The notes below the pieces were generated by a model. It was not told where the DNA came from. It did no database searches and saw only the letters and a program-made list of their open reading frames with translations. Positions 19,158-19,230 of a DNA stretch of 19,230 nucleotides are shown in pieces. The DNA lies in assembly GCA_934636045.1 (NCBI GenBank), contig CAKTZP010000026.1, forward strand, positions 1-19,230. The letters are read 5' to 3'. A program made the translations under genes and the position numbers. The stretch is from an uncultured Oscillospiraceae bacterium (lineage in GTDB: Bacteria; Bacillota; Clostridia; Oscillospirales; Oscillospiraceae). How positions within the stretch are numbered: position 1 is the first letter of the stretch; each line of letters starts with the position of its first letter.

Positions 19158-19230
19158 CCGGGTGTGGCGAAGTTTGGTATCGCGCTTGAATGGGGTTCAA
19201 GAGGCCGCTGGTTCGAATCCAGTCACTCGG
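19158..19230 (+). tRNA. tRNA-Pro (anticodon GGG), cut at the window end
   Basis: CCGGGTG (19158-19164) pairs with CACTCGG (19224-19230), including one G-T pair. The anticodon arm CTTGA-ATGGGGT-TCAAG gives GGG, which reads CCC and CCU. The T-loop is TTCGAAT. The discriminator base and CCA lie beyond the window. Confidence 0.93.

Overview
The window looks like a chromosomal stretch of a GC-rich Gram-positive gut-type Firmicute, most likely a clostridial cluster IV / Oscillospiraceae member. This rests on the gene families (clostridial-type CDP-alcohol phosphatidyltransferase, BMP-family lipoprotein, CmpB-type membrane protein, BmrCD/TM287-288-like exporter pair), on strong AGGAGG ribosome binding sites, on 17-bp-spaced sigma-A promoters and on the intergenic hairpin repeats. 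The assignment is inferred; no marker gene fixes the species.

Layout. (1) 1-830: a Cys-rich 57-aa protein (minus) and a divergent small XRE-type regulator (plus). (2) 891-4608, minus strand: rsmE-yaiI, then from an internal promoter pssA, a diacylglycerol/lipid kinase gene, a PPC/DUF296 gene and a NUDIX hydrolase gene, all tightly packed. (3) 4689-5583: two tRNA-Leu genes (GAG, plus; UAA, minus) separated by about 630 bp of repeats: hairpin elements, twin 26-bp direct repeats, and two separate remnants of the tRNA-Leu(UAA) 3' end plus its terminator. (4) 5638-10454, plus: a nucleoside salvage cluster, tdk, deoD, deoB, cdd and a BMP-family nucleoside-binding lipoprotein. (5) 10472-11278: a gene-free region with a 357-bp sequence present twice, exactly 450 bp apart. 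(6) 11332-12786, minus: a cytoplasmic GH13 enzyme. (7) 12870-14893, plus: a YbhN/LPG-synthase-TM-like membrane protein preceded by a coupled 15-codon leader ORF, then a CmpB-type membrane protein. (8) 14903-19051, plus: a MarR regulator and two ABC half-transporters that form a probable heterodimeric exporter with one degenerate ATP site. (9) 19112-19230: promoter and nearly all of a tRNA-Pro(GGG) gene, cut by the window end.

How the genes work together: Tdk, DeoD, DeoB and Cdd phosphorylate, phosphorolyse or deaminate nucleosides and route (deoxy)ribose phosphate to central metabolism, with the lipoprotein as a likely capture subunit for uptake. PssA and the lipid kinase act around CDP-DAG/phosphatidic acid/DAG metabolism. 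MarR probably represses its own operon through AATTG/CAATT dyads at the promoter, so the exporter is likely inducible.

I do not see a clearly new multi-gene system. The most unusual signals are structural: a tRNA-Leu 3' end copied as an inverted repeat across its own terminator, a second remnant whose terminator stem carries a compensatory base-pair change, a family of hairpin elements in at least seven places, the 450-bp-period duplication, and the leader ORF at 12943.
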